Below, piece by piece: positions 30,838 through 40,975 of a stretch of DNA of 64,000 bases. The stretch spans positions 1-64,000 of the forward strand of contig JAOULC010000005.1 in NCBI GenBank assembly GCA_029882215.1. The letters are read 5' to 3'. Within the stretch, counting starts at the first letter, position 1. Every line of letters starts with the position of its first letter. Source of the DNA: Gammaproteobacteria bacterium (GTDB lineage Bacteria > Pseudomonadota > Gammaproteobacteria > SZUA-229). A program made the translations under genes and the position numbers. The notes beneath the pieces were generated by a model, which had not been told where the DNA came from, searched no databases, and was given only the letters and a program-made list of their open reading frames with translations.

Positions 30838-32349
30838 TTATTCTGCTTCACTATTTTCAAACCAAGGCTTACGTGCCGTCATGATCAACTCACCGGCTTT
30901 TTCTTCATCCATATCATCAATCACCATCAACTCATCGATTGACTGCTCTGCCAATTCATCCATTGTCGATATATTCATCGCTGCCAGTGCATGAGCCAGC
31001 GTATGGTTCATACCCTCCATTGCCAGCAGGTCTTCTGACGGCTGCACATCACTTGATGTTTCTTCTTTAGCAATCGCCTTTGTCAGTAACCAGTCACGTG
31101 CTCTGCCGCGCAGCTCAGCAACAATTTCTTCATCAAATTCTTCGATCTCAACCAATTCAGACTCTGGCACATAGGCCACTTCTTCAACATTACTAAAGCC
31201 TTCAGCCACCAGAATATTGGCAACCTCTTCATCAACATCCAGACTTTCCATGAAGATTTTAAGTGTGGTTGCAGCTTCATTTTCATTCTTCTCTGAAGCC
31301 TGCTCTTCAGTCATCACATTCAGCTCCCAGCCAGTTAACTGAGAAGCCAGTCGAATATTCTGACCACCACGCCCGATTGCCTGTGACAATTTATCTTCAG
31401 CGACAGCAATGTCCATGCTATTGAGTTCTTCTTCAACAACAATGGAAAGCACCTCGGCCGGCGACATCGCGTTAATCACGAATTGCGCAGGATTTTCATC
31501 CCACAAAATAATATCAACACGCTCACCTGATAATTCATTTGAAACAGTCTGCACACGCGAGCCACGCATTCCAACACAGGCTCCGACTGGATCAAGACGT
31601 GCATCATTGGTCAGCACGGCAATTTTTGCGCGCGCACCAGGATCACGGGCTGCGCCCAGTATTTCGATTAGACCCTGGCCAACTTCTGGCACTTCCAGCT
31701 TAAACAGCTCAACCAGAAATTCTGGCGCGGTGCGGCTGACGAATAATTGCGGCCCACGCATCTCTTCGCGTACTTCTTTCAGATAGCCGCGCAAACGATC
31801 ACCGGGACGAACCTGTTCACGAGGAATTAATTCTTCTCTGGCAATAAATGCTTCTGCATTATTACCAAGATCAAGATAGACATTGCCGCGTTCAACCCGC
31901 TTCACAACACCCATAATAAGCTCACCGACTTTGTCGCGATAAGCATCAACCACTTGCATTCGTTCGGCTTCACGAACTTTTTGCACGATAACTTGCTTGG
32001 CAGTTTGCGCGGCTATGCGCCCAAACTCAACAGATTCAATTTCGTCTTCAATGAAGTCACCGGCCTGAATCTCGGGATCATCAATCTGTGCAGCTTCCAG
32101 AGAGATTTCTCTGGTTGGAAACTCCAGCATTCCGCCTTCCATTTCCGCCAAGTCGATGACTTCCCAGCGCCGGAATGTTTCGTATTCACCTGACTCACGA
32201 TCAATACAGACACGCACAAGAATATCATTGCGATGACGCTTTCTGGTGGCCTGTGCTAAAGCAGACTCGATTGCGCCAAATATAATTTCTTTTTCGACTC
32301 CCTTTTCATGGGAGACTGCGTCAACTACGTATAAGATTTCTTTGTTCAT
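30838..32349 (-). CDS. nusA: transcription termination/antitermination factor NusA
   Basis: NusA binds RNA polymerase and nascent RNA and modulates pausing, termination and antitermination. The 503 residues contain an N-terminal polymerase-binding domain, an S1 domain ([16 protein letters not shown]), two KH domains ([12 protein letters not shown]) and two C-terminal acidic repeats. The start is placed at the ATG (32349) because NusA proteins begin MNKEIL; an in-frame TTG two codons upstream is less likely. Confidence 0.98.
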   Translation of the reverse strand: MNKEILYVVDAVSHEKGVEKEIIFGAIESALAQATRKRHRNDILVRVCIDRESGEYETFRRWEVIDLAEMEGGMLEFPTREISLEAAQIDDPEIQAGDFIEDEIESVEFGRIAAQTAKQVIVQKVREAERMQVVDAYRDKVGELIMGVVKRVERGNVYLDLGNNAEAFIAREELIPREQVRPGDRLRGYLKEVREEMRGPQLFVSRTAPEFLVELFKLEVPEVGQGLIEILGAARDPGARAKIAVLTNDARLDPVGACVGMRGSRVQTVSNELSGERVDIILWDENPAQFVINAMSPAEVLSIVVEEELNSMDIAVAEDKLSQAIGRGGQNIRLASQLTGWELNVMTEEQASEKNENEAATTLKIFMESLDVDEEVANILVAEGFSNVEEVAYVPESELVEIEEFDEEIVAELRGRARDWLLTKAIAKEETSSDVQPSEDLLAMEGMNHTLAHALAAMNISTMDELAEQSIDELMVIDDMDEEKAGELIMTARKPWFENSEAE

Positions 32350-32373
32350 TACCAAGATCCACTCTGAACCAGG

Positions 32374-32835
32374 TTAATACTTAGGAATAATTCGGGCTTT
32401 TTCAATTGCTGCAATAGGTAATTCATACGCTTCACCATCAACCTCAATTCTGGCCTGATCAGCAACAACGCCAACCAATACACCTGTAAAATTTCTTCTG
32501 TTTTCCATACCAACAGGCATGGTCATTTTAATTTTTACTTTGTTACCTGCAAAACGCTCAAAATCCGAGACTTTACGCAACGGCCGATCCAGCCCTGGCG
32601 AAGACACTTCAAGATTGTAACGGGCGCTCATAGGCTCTTCGACATCAAACAAGGCGCTTAACTGCAGGCTAACCTTGGCACAATCATCGGCGGTAATACC
32701 GCTTTCCTGATCGATATAAATACGCAGAATATTCATACCGTCCTGGCTTAAATACTCAATCTCAACCAGCTCATAGCCCAGACCTGCAACAACCGGCCCG
32801 ACCATTTCCCAAAGAGCTTCATTATTCTGGCGCAT
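32374..32835 (-). CDS. rimP: ribosome maturation factor RimP
   Basis: RimP assists early 30S subunit assembly. The 153 residues have the typical N-terminal motif LGYELVEIEY, LRIYIDQESGITADDCAKVS and YNLEVSSPGLDRPL. It is the first gene of the rimP-nusA-infB-rbfA-truB unit and directly follows a promoter region with an unusual palindrome. Confidence 0.97.
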   Translation of the reverse strand: MRQNNEALWEMVGPVVAGLGYELVEIEYLSQDGMNILRIYIDQESGITADDCAKVSLQLSALFDVEEPMSARYNLEVSSPGLDRPLRKVSDFERFAGNKVKIKMTMPVGMENRRNFTGVLVGVVADQARIEVDGEAYELPIAAIEKARIIPKY

Positions 32836-32863
32836 ATATTCCTGTAAATAATCTACAAATAAA

Positions 32864-32887
32864 AATAGGCCCTATAGGCCTATTATA
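32864..32887 (-). promoter_or_regulatory. rimP operon -10 box with overlapping palindrome
   Basis: A perfect TATAAT (32882-32887, minus strand) overlaps a palindrome with arms AATAGGCC and GGCCTATT (32864-32884, five-base centre). The -35 region is only a T-rich stretch. The palindrome could act as an operator or as a hairpin at the very start of the mRNA; a T-rich tail follows it. Confidence 0.5.
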
Positions 32888-32923
32888 CTCTACCACCTGA
32901 TATAAAAAACAAAGGTGTAGAAA

Positions 32924-32949
32924 CAAAAAAACCTCGTATATTCGAGGTC
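32924..32949 (-). terminator. intrinsic terminator after initiator tRNA
   Basis: On the minus strand the arms ACCTCG and CGAGGT enclose an AATATA loop and are followed by six or more T. It closes the unit that ends with the tRNA. Confidence 0.85.
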
Positions 32950-32955
32950 TCTAAG

Positions 32956-33032
<77 letters not shown>

Positions 33033-33085
33033 TCAACTAAGAGGCGTATTCTACTGAGTTATATACAAAATGCAAGTCGTATTCT

Positions 33086-33391
33086 TTATTTATTGTAGGT
33101 ATATCGATAAATAAACCCCGGCAGGGCAAAAACCAGAAACATAAAAAAGGTTACTGCATAAAATTCCCAGTCCTGTGGATGTATCTGGCCGTTAATTTTG
33201 CTCTCGAGCAGCAGCCCTGCCAGCCCGACGATAAGATACAAAATCAGTAGTTCAGATAAGCGTTTCCAGGCTGATTTATTACTGCCCGCGTTAATTCTGC
33301 TAAAGAAAAAATACTGATTATTCAAAAACGGCCAGTTCGCCGCAAGCAAAGCCAGCAGCAGCCAGCCCCAGATAACAAAGTCATTATTCAT
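33086..33391 (-). CDS. DUF2818 family small membrane protein
   Basis: This 101-residue protein has about three membrane helices (near 8-25, 45-62 and 75-92). It resembles the DUF2818 family, often found directly after nuoN in beta- and gammaproteobacteria. The function is unknown; the position, 54 bases after nuoN, suggests a link to NADH dehydrogenase assembly or simply shared transcription. Confidence 0.8.
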   Translation of the reverse strand: MNNDFVIWGWLLLALLAANWPFLNNQYFFFSRINAGSNKSAWKRLSELLILYLIVGLAGLLLESKINGQIHPQDWEFYAVTFFMFLVFALPGFIYRYTYNK

Positions 33392-33445
33392 AGATTGCTC
33401 TCAGCCATTGGATTAAGGCTAAGACCTTAAACATTTAAAAATTGC

Positions 33446-34885
33446 TTATACCGCAAATACCGAAAAGCATAGCGACATAAGAGCGCCGGGGTAGATTCCC
33501 AAAAACAAAATGATTAGCCCGTTAAAACTCAGCGCAATCTGCATGCCTGCACTACTGTCTATCTGTGCAGTTTCCACCGGCTCATCAAAGTACATTAATT
33601 TAATCACACGCAGATAGTAATAAATACCAATAATAGAGAAAAAGACGCCAATTAAGGCCAGCCATAGCATTTTGATTTCAACCACAGCACTGAGCACCGA
33701 TAGTTTAGCCCAAAAACCCACGGTTGGTGGCACACCGGCCATCGAAAACATAAAGATCAACATGATAAACGCAAACCAGGGACTGCGCTTATTCAGGCCT
33801 TTAAGATTCTTCAATTCTTCTGATTCGAAGCCGGCACGAGCCAGCAACAAGATTATACCAAACCCACCCAGCGTCATTAGTGAATACACTAAAATATAGA
33901 ACATCGCACTGGAATATCCGGCTTTTGTCCCAGCCAATAAGCCTAGCAAGATAAAACCAACGTGTGAAATCGTCGAATATGCCAGCATCCGTTTCAGATT
34001 AGTCTGCGCTATAGCGATGATATTACCTACGGCCAATGATAATACTGCAAGAATCATTAACATCCCTTGCCACTCATTCTGAAGTGAGCCCATGGCCTCA
34101 ACCAGCAGTCTAATCATTATGGCAAAACCGGCAATCTTCGGTGCGCTGGCTATGTAACTGGTCACCGTGGTCGGAGCTCCGTGATAAACATCCGGAACCC
34201 ACATATGAAACGGTACAGCTCCCAGCTTAAATGACAAGCCCACAATCAAGAACACCAAGCCAAAGATCAGCCCGATATGCATCTCGCCTTGTGTGCTTAT
34301 AGCAGCAGCAATTTCAGTAATATTCATGCTGCCGGTTACGCCATAAACAATCGACATACCGTAGAGCAACATACCAGAAGCAATCGCACCAAGAATAAAG
34401 TATTTCATCGCTGCTTCGGCCGAGGTACCCGATTCGCGGTTAAATGCCACCATCGCATACATCGACAAAGACAGTAATTCAAGCCCCAGATACAATGTCA
34501 GCATATGATTCGATGACACCATCAGCATCATACCCAGCACGCCAAACAAACCCAGCACGTAGAACTCGCCTTTAAATATATTACGGTCTTTCAGGTAATC
34601 TCTTGAATAAACAAAGACCAGTGCAACCACCGCACAGATAAATATTTTAAGAATATCAGCCAGCGGGTCGACCACAAAAGTTCCATTAAAGGCTTCGGCT
34701 CGCTGACCGGACATATTCATCCAGATCACAACCAGACTACCAATCAGACTGATCTGCGCAATCAGATATGAAGCATTTCGTTGTGACTGTTTGAGAAAAA
34801 CATCAACAACAAGCAACAAGCATGTCATCGATAATAAAAAAATCTCAGGTCTGGCAATAGAAATATTTAAAGCGTCCAACGTCAT
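33446..34885 (-). CDS. nuoN: NADH-quinone oxidoreductase subunit N
   Basis: NuoN is one of the three antiporter-like proton channels of complex I. The 479 residues form about 14 membrane helices, with the conserved LGLELLSLSMY (a key Glu), a lysine in the discontinuous helix region (FKLGAVPFHMW) and later YSTISHVGF. It ends the nuo operon and starts 12 bases after nuoM. Confidence 0.97.
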   Translation of the reverse strand: MTLDALNISIARPEIFLLSMTCLLLVVDVFLKQSQRNASYLIAQISLIGSLVVIWMNMSGQRAEAFNGTFVVDPLADILKIFICAVVALVFVYSRDYLKDRNIFKGEFYVLGLFGVLGMMLMVSSNHMLTLYLGLELLSLSMYAMVAFNRESGTSAEAAMKYFILGAIASGMLLYGMSIVYGVTGSMNITEIAAAISTQGEMHIGLIFGLVFLIVGLSFKLGAVPFHMWVPDVYHGAPTTVTSYIASAPKIAGFAIMIRLLVEAMGSLQNEWQGMLMILAVLSLAVGNIIAIAQTNLKRMLAYSTISHVGFILLGLLAGTKAGYSSAMFYILVYSLMTLGGFGIILLLARAGFESEELKNLKGLNKRSPWFAFIMLIFMFSMAGVPPTVGFWAKLSVLSAVVEIKMLWLALIGVFFSIIGIYYYLRVIKLMYFDEPVETAQIDSSAGMQIALSFNGLIILFLGIYPGALMSLCFSVFAV

Positions 34886-34896
34886 AACAGCAACCT

Positions 34897-36420
34897 TTAA
34901 AGCTTGGATACAGCAATATGGTGTAATAAATTATTAACTGATGCGTGCATTACATCAATCAACGGTGCAGGCCATAAGCCCAAAATCAATACGGCAATGG
35001 CAAGCAATGTCATAATCAGTGTTTCACGGCCGCTTAAATCATTTAATTTTGCCACATTATCATTGGCAACTTCACCAAAATAAACCCGCTTCACCATCCA
35101 CAAGGTGTAAGCAGCGCCGATAATCAGCGTTAATGCAGCCAGAAACGCAAACCAAAAATTAGCTTTAAATGCAGCCAGAATTACCATGAACTCACCAACA
35201 AAGCCTGAGGTACCCGGCAGACCCACATTCGCCATTGCAAAGAACACTGCAAATGCAGTAAACACCGGCATGGTATTAACCACTCCACCGTAATCAGAAA
35301 TATTACGACTGTGCATACGGTCGTATAAAACACCGATTGCCAGAAACATCGCGGCCGAAATAAAGCCATGCGAGACCATCTGAATGATCGCGCCTTCGAC
35401 CGCCAACACCGCACCCGTGATATGCGAATTGGCCGGATTCTCCCAGATCATGAAAACAACAAACAGACCCAGTGTCACAAAGCCCATATGTGAAATGGAA
35501 GAATAAGCCACCAGCTTCTTCATATCATTTTGTACCAGCGCGACAAAACCGATATAGACCACAGCAGTCAGCGACATCAAGATCACCAACCAGTCCAGCA
35601 TATGGCTGGCATCCGGTGTAATTGGCAGACTAAAACGAATAAATCCATAGCCACCAATTTTCAGCATGATTGCTGCTAGGATCACAGAACCACCGGTTGG
35701 AGCTTCCACGTGAGCATCCGGCAGCCAGGTATGAACTGGCCACATCGGCACCTTGACAGCAAAAGCCATAAGAAATGCCAGAAATATCCAGAACTGCTCG
35801 TTCATATTGAGCTTAAGATTATGTAAATCAAGAATATTAAAGCTGCCTGACTGGTAATACATATAAATCATCGCCACCAGCATAAAGACCGAACCAATGA
35901 AGGTATAAATAAAGAACTTAATCGTTGCATAAACGCGATTAGGGCCGCCCCAGACACCGATAATAATAAACATTGGAATCAGCATGCCTTCCCAGAAGAC
36001 ATAGAAGAAAACCGCATCCAGCGCAGAAAAAACAGCAATCATCAGTCCTTCCATGATCAGGAAGGCTGCCATATATTGTGATGGCTTTTCTTTGATCACT
36101 TCCCAACCAGCGATCACGACAACAACAGTAATAAAGGCCGTCAATATAATCAATGGCATTGAAATACCATCAACACCAAAGTGGTAATGAATATTGAAGC
36201 TACTGATCCATGGATACACTTCTACAAACTGCATGGCCGCAGTCGAGCTGTCAAACTCGGTAAATAACGGGATACTTAAAACAAAAGTGGCGACAGAGAA
36301 TATTAACGCCAGCCGTTTTGCACCCAGCGCAGCACCGTGATCACCGGCAAGCAATACCACCAGACCACCAAGGATCGGTGTCCAGACTAGCAAACTAAGT
36401 AACGGCCATTCAGCAAACAT
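34897..36420 (-). CDS. nuoM: NADH-quinone oxidoreductase subunit M
   Basis: NuoM is the middle antiporter-like proton channel of complex I. The 507 residues are mostly membrane helices, with the conserved FYVFWEGMLIPMF (channel Glu), VKVPMWPVHTWLPDAHVEAP and YSSISHMGF. The length agrees with the family. Confidence 0.98.
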   Translation of the reverse strand: MFAEWPLLSLLVWTPILGGLVVLLAGDHGAALGAKRLALIFSVATFVLSIPLFTEFDSSTAAMQFVEVYPWISSFNIHYHFGVDGISMPLIILTAFITVVVVIAGWEVIKEKPSQYMAAFLIMEGLMIAVFSALDAVFFYVFWEGMLIPMFIIIGVWGGPNRVYATIKFFIYTFIGSVFMLVAMIYMYYQSGSFNILDLHNLKLNMNEQFWIFLAFLMAFAVKVPMWPVHTWLPDAHVEAPTGGSVILAAIMLKIGGYGFIRFSLPITPDASHMLDWLVILMSLTAVVYIGFVALVQNDMKKLVAYSSISHMGFVTLGLFVVFMIWENPANSHITGAVLAVEGAIIQMVSHGFISAAMFLAIGVLYDRMHSRNISDYGGVVNTMPVFTAFAVFFAMANVGLPGTSGFVGEFMVILAAFKANFWFAFLAALTLIIGAAYTLWMVKRVYFGEVANDNVAKLNDLSGRETLIMTLLAIAVLILGLWPAPLIDVMHASVNNLLHHIAVSKL

Positions 36421-36465
36421 GTGTTAGTACCCTAATTTCTAATATTATTGTTATGTTATGCAATG

Positions 36466-38418
36466 TTATAAAACAACAAATTCTGTTAATAAATAAATCA
36501 CACCGATAATCATCGCAAAGGCATAATGATACAAATACCCGCTCTGGATTTTTCGCAACAGCAGGGCAAACACAGCCACCACTTTTGCGCTGCCATTAAC
36601 GAGAAAGCCATCGATTAGGGCAACATCACCCAACTTCCACAAACCTTTACCCAGTGAAATACTACCTTCACCAAATACTTTTTGATAAATAGTATCGAAC
36701 CAATATTTATTCATCAGCAGGTTGTAAACCGGAAGAAGCTTTTGCTTAACCCGTTCGGCAGCAGCAGGCTCTTTCATATACAGATACCAGGCCAGCAGGA
36801 ATCCGGCGAGCGCAAACCACACCGCAAATCCAAGTAGCCCGTGCAGCACAAAGCCAAACTGACCATGATAAGTCTCGGCTACTTTTGCCAGCACATCGTG
36901 CTCAGGCAATACGGTTATGACGCCTTTGAAGAAATCACCAAATAACATCGGTTCAATCGTAAACCAGCCGATAAAGACGGATGGAATCGCAAGCAATATC
37001 AGTGGTACCGTCACCACCAGCGGACTTTCATGACAATGCGAACGGGTGTGTTCATCCATTCTTTCTTTGCCGTGAAAGACCAAGAAATAGAGCCTAAACG
37101 AATAAAACGAGGTAATGACAACACCACTTAAAACAGCAAAATACGCAAAACCAGAACCAAATATTTGCGAGTGATGGACAGCTTCTATGATCGCATCTTT
37201 AGAAAAGAAACCCGAGAAACCCGGAAAGCCTATTAAAGCCAGTGTGCCGATCAACATGGTCATATAGGTAATTGGCGTATATTTTTTCAGCCCGCCCATT
37301 TTCCGCATATCCTGCTGATGATGCAGAGCGATAATAACGGATCCGGCCGCAAGGAATAACAACGCCTTAAAGAAAGCGTGAGTCATTAAGTGAAAAACGG
37401 CTGCAGAATAGGCTGAAGCTCCTAACGCTACTGTCATGTAACCGAGCTGAGATAAAGTAGAATAGGCAACCACCCGTTTAATATCATTCTGAACAATACC
37501 AATAAGCCCCATAAATAACGCAGTGATCGCTCCGATGATCATCACAAAACTCAGCGCAGTTTCAGACAACTCATAAAGTGGCGACATTCTGGCAACCATG
37601 AAGATACCAGCCGTTACCATGGTTGCCGCATGAATTAAGGCCGATATAGGCGTTGGACCTTCCATAGAATCTGGTAACCAGACATGTAATGGCACTTGTG
37701 CCGATTTACCCATAGCACCGACAAACAACAGAATACAAATAACCGTTATCAAGGCAAACTCAGCATCACCGAAAATGCTGATATTAATTTTAGCCATCTG
37801 CCCGGCTTGCTGAAACACTTCCTTATAATCAAGTGAGCCACTGTACATAACGACCGCGGCAATACCCAGAATAAAACCAAAATCGCCTACCCGGTTAACC
37901 AGAAAGGCCTTCATATTGGCAAAGATTGCTGTGTCTTTCTTATACCAGAAACCAATCAATAAATACGACACCAGACCGACAGCTTCCCAACCAAAGAACA
38001 ACTGCATGAAGTTATTCGACATAACCAACATCAGCATTGAGAAAGTGAACAGCGAGATGTAACTGAAGAAGCGCTGATAACCAGGGTCATCATGCATGTA
38101 ACCGATAGTATATATATGTACCATCAGCGAAACACCGGTTACCACGCACATCATCATCACAGAGAGTGAATCAATCAGAAAGCCCACTTCAAAACGAATA
38201 CCGTCACTGACCATCCAGGTATATACAGACTGATTAAAAACCTCGCCCTGATCAAAAACAATATGATTAAAAGCAATCAAAGACAGCAAAAAAGAAATAC
38301 CAACACCTGAAATCGTTACAATATGAGACCCCGCCCGGCCAATCTTCTTACCGAAAAAACCGGCGATGATTGCCCCGACCAAAGAAGCCAGCGGAATGGC
38401 CAGATATAAATTTTGCAT
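36466..38418 (-). CDS. nuoL: NADH-quinone oxidoreductase subunit L
   Basis: NuoL is the distal proton channel of complex I, whose long lateral helix lies along the membrane arm. At 650 residues it has the usual size. Conserved motifs include FFGWEAVGLVSYLLIGFW, GKSAQVPLHVWLPDSMEGPT and YSTLSQLGYM. The C-terminal helices are present, so the protein appears complete. Confidence 0.98.
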   Translation of the reverse strand: MQNLYLAIPLASLVGAIIAGFFGKKIGRAGSHIVTISGVGISFLLSLIAFNHIVFDQGEVFNQSVYTWMVSDGIRFEVGFLIDSLSVMMMCVVTGVSLMVHIYTIGYMHDDPGYQRFFSYISLFTFSMLMLVMSNNFMQLFFGWEAVGLVSYLLIGFWYKKDTAIFANMKAFLVNRVGDFGFILGIAAVVMYSGSLDYKEVFQQAGQMAKINISIFGDAEFALITVICILLFVGAMGKSAQVPLHVWLPDSMEGPTPISALIHAATMVTAGIFMVARMSPLYELSETALSFVMIIGAITALFMGLIGIVQNDIKRVVAYSTLSQLGYMTVALGASAYSAAVFHLMTHAFFKALLFLAAGSVIIALHHQQDMRKMGGLKKYTPITYMTMLIGTLALIGFPGFSGFFSKDAIIEAVHHSQIFGSGFAYFAVLSGVVITSFYSFRLYFLVFHGKERMDEHTRSHCHESPLVVTVPLILLAIPSVFIGWFTIEPMLFGDFFKGVITVLPEHDVLAKVAETYHGQFGFVLHGLLGFAVWFALAGFLLAWYLYMKEPAAAERVKQKLLPVYNLLMNKYWFDTIYQKVFGEGSISLGKGLWKLGDVALIDGFLVNGSAKVVAVFALLLRKIQSGYLYHYAFAMIIGVIYLLTEFVVL

Positions 38419-38421
38419 GGT

Positions 38422-38727
38422 TTATCCCTTAAGTGTATTCAGGTCATTAACATTGATCGTGCTACGGCTTCTGAATAAAACGACCAGAATTGCCAGCCCA
38501 ATTGCGGCCTCAGCCGCAGCCACAGTCAAGATAAAGAAAACAAAGATTTGACCCGACAAGTCACCGAGAAAATGTGAAAACGCAATAAAGTTGATATTGA
38601 CTGCAAGCAACATCAGCTCGATACACATTAAAAGCACAATAATGTTTTTTCTGTTGATAAAAATACCGGCAATACTAATTGCAAATAAAATAGCCGCCAG
38701 AATAAGATAGCTTGATAACGGAATCAT
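38422..38727 (-). CDS. nuoK: NADH-quinone oxidoreductase subunit K
   Basis: NuoK is a small three-helix membrane subunit of complex I with two buried glutamates (in [11 protein letters not shown] and [11 protein letters not shown]) needed for proton transfer. I use the ATG at 38727, giving the usual 101 residues; a GTG two codons upstream is possible. It ends three bases before nuoL begins. Confidence 0.97.
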   Translation of the reverse strand: MIPLSSYLILAAILFAISIAGIFINRKNIIVLLMCIELMLLAVNINFIAFSHFLGDLSGQIFVFFILTVAAAEAAIGLAILVVLFRSRSTINVNDLNTLKG

Positions 38728-38780
38728 ATACACTCTGCCTTGTAGCAGCTTAAAACTGCACAGTCACTTATCATTTTCAT

Positions 38781-39377
38781 TTATTCGGAATCCATCTTAA
38801 CAACACGCAAGCGGTCTTCTTTTTTAACCATAACCTGCTTAGCTGGTGACTGGTATTTAGTATTGGGTCGACGACGCATTGTTAATGCAATAGCCGCGAT
38901 AATCGCGACCAGTAAAATAACCGCAGCAATTTCAAACTGCAGAACGAAGTCAGTATACAAAACCGAACCCAGCTCTTTGGTGTTACTGTAATCTGCCGGC
39001 TTCGGCACCGGTAAAGGATAGGCTTCAGTCGAAAATTTATCAGACCCGACCACCATAATCATTTCTGCAGCCATCACAACAAGCACCAGAAGAGCGACCG
39101 GCAGATACTGGATAAAACCCTCCTTAAGCCTAGCAAGATTGACATCAAGCATCATCACAACGAATAGAAACAGCACCATGACTGCTCCGACATAAACCAG
39201 TATTAACGTGATTGCAAGAAACTCTGCCTGCAATAACAGCCAAATTGCCGAGGTAGTAAAAAACGTCAGAATTAAAAATAATGCCGAGTAGATAGTATTT
39301 CGGGACACAACCACTGCCCCTGCCGACAACAATAGTGCCAGTGAAAACAAATAAAATATAACTTCCTGAAAACTCAT
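38781..39377 (-). CDS. nuoJ: NADH-quinone oxidoreductase subunit J
   Basis: NuoJ is a five-helix membrane subunit of complex I; its third helix changes shape during coupling. The 198 residues have the conserved LILVYVGAVMVLFLFVVMML. The C-terminus is a hydrophilic extension (RRRPNTKYQ onward) with no known role. It lies between nuoI and nuoK. Confidence 0.97.
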   Translation of the reverse strand: MSFQEVIFYLFSLALLLSAGAVVVSRNTIYSALFLILTFFTTSAIWLLLQAEFLAITLILVYVGAVMVLFLFVVMMLDVNLARLKEGFIQYLPVALLVLVVMAAEMIMVVGSDKFSTEAYPLPVPKPADYSNTKELGSVLYTDFVLQFEIAAVILLVAIIAAIALTMRRRPNTKYQSPAKQVMVKKEDRLRVVKMDSE

Positions 39378-39397
39378 ATCACTGATCTCTTAAAGTA

Positions 39398-39886
39398 TTA
39401 TCTATAAATGGCATCGGCTTGTTTACAAGCTGCAATATCATTTTCATATCTGTCACCAACGGCCAGCAGCTTTTCTTTTGTCATGATCTGTTCACCGCGT
39501 TTTTCAAAGTAATATTCGAACACAGGTGTTTCAACAATTGAATCTACCGGACAGGCTTCTTCACAAAACCCGCAAAAAATACATTTAAACAGGTCAATAT
39601 CATAGCGAGTGGTTCTGCGCGATCCATCATCACGCACTTCAGAATCAATCGTGATTGCCAGCGCAGGACAAACTGCTTCACATAGTTTGCAGGCGATACA
39701 GCGTTCTTCACCATTGGCATAGCGCCGCAGTGCATGTAAACCTCGAAAGCGGTTTGAAATAGGTGTTTTTTCTTCCGGGTACTGCACAGTAACTTTTCTG
39801 GCAAACAGATAACGGCCGGTCAGCATCATGCCCTTGAACATTTCAAGTAACAGAAAACTTTGAAGATAATGTTTAATCAGTCTCAT
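39398..39886 (-). CDS. nuoI: NADH-quinone oxidoreductase subunit I
   Basis: NuoI carries the two [4Fe-4S] clusters (N6a and N6b) that pass electrons towards the quinone site. The 162 residues contain two C-x2-C-x2-C-x3-CP motifs: [12 protein letters not shown] and [12 protein letters not shown]. It is 11 bases after nuoH. Confidence 0.98.
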   Translation of the reverse strand: MRLIKHYLQSFLLLEMFKGMMLTGRYLFARKVTVQYPEEKTPISNRFRGLHALRRYANGEERCIACKLCEAVCPALAITIDSEVRDDGSRRTTRYDIDLFKCIFCGFCEEACPVDSIVETPVFEYYFEKRGEQIMTKEKLLAVGDRYENDIAACKQADAIYR

Positions 39887-39895
39887 AATATCTAC

Positions 39896-40969
39896 CTACA
39901 GCGCCACTGATGCTGACCAAGGGCCAACTTTCATCAGAAACATAATGGCCTCGACCAATAACCAGAAAATGGTGACCGGAATAAAGACTTTCCAGCCCAG
40001 TCGCATAATCTGGTCATAACGATATCGCGGAAAGGTCGCTCTTAACCAGAGAAAAACGAAAATGAAAAACGAAGTTTTAATCAGGAACCAAGCAATACTG
40101 GGCTGCATTAAAAATTCTAAGGCGGTACCTGACAACGAGGCAAAGCCCTGAAACGGTGACAACCAGCCAGCAAAAAACAAGATTGACGTCAATGCAGCGA
40201 TTAATATGATATTGGCATATTCTGCGAGGAAAAATACCGCAAAGGCCATACCCGAATATTCCACATGGAAACCAGCTACAATTTCAGATTCACCTTCAGC
40301 GACATCAAAAGGAGCGCGATTGGTTTCCGCAACCCCAGAAATAAAATAAACAAAAAATAACGGTAACAAAGGCCAGACATACCAGCTACCCAGGCCACCT
40401 GACTGCCCGATTACAATGTCATGCAAATTAAGACTGCCGGCCGCCATCAGTACACCAACCAGCGCAAAACCCATGGCAATTTCATAGGCAACAATCTGCG
40501 CTGCTGATCGCAGAGCACCCATCATTGCGTATTTGGAGTTTGATGCCCAGCCAGCAATGATGACACCATAAACACCGACTGATGTCAGCGCCAGAATGTA
40601 CAGCAAACTGGCATCTAATGACGACAACAACAAGGTATCATTAAAGGGAATAACAGCCCATGCAGCAAGCGATGGTCCGATCGATAAAACAGGTGCGATA
40701 AGAAACAGAAAGCGGCTGGCATTCGTTGGAATAACAATTTCCTTGAACATCAGTTTTACCGCATCCGCAATCGGCTGCAACCAGCCACGCGGACCGACCC
40801 GGTTTGGACCGATTCTAACCTGCATATAACTGATTATTTTTCTTTCAGCATAAGTGGTGTAGGCCACCGCAAGCATTAACGGTGCAACAATCGCAACGAT
40901 TTTAATTAATACCTGTAATGCATCAGGCATCCAGTTCCATACTGATATCAGCATTTCAAGCATGCTCAT
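39896..40969 (-). CDS. nuoH: NADH-quinone oxidoreductase subunit H
   Basis: NuoH is the membrane subunit that forms much of the quinone chamber. The 357 residues form about eight helices, with conserved [47 protein letters not shown] (split here in description only) and [12 protein letters not shown]. The length is normal. Confidence 0.98.
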   Translation of the reverse strand: MSMLEMLISVWNWMPDALQVLIKIVAIVAPLMLAVAYTTYAERKIISYMQVRIGPNRVGPRGWLQPIADAVKLMFKEIVIPTNASRFLFLIAPVLSIGPSLAAWAVIPFNDTLLLSSLDASLLYILALTSVGVYGVIIAGWASNSKYAMMGALRSAAQIVAYEIAMGFALVGVLMAAGSLNLHDIVIGQSGGLGSWYVWPLLPLFFVYFISGVAETNRAPFDVAEGESEIVAGFHVEYSGMAFAVFFLAEYANIILIAALTSILFFAGWLSPFQGFASLSGTALEFLMQPSIAWFLIKTSFFIFVFLWLRATFPRYRYDQIMRLGWKVFIPVTIFWLLVEAIMFLMKVGPWSASVAL

Positions 40970-40975
40970 TAACCT

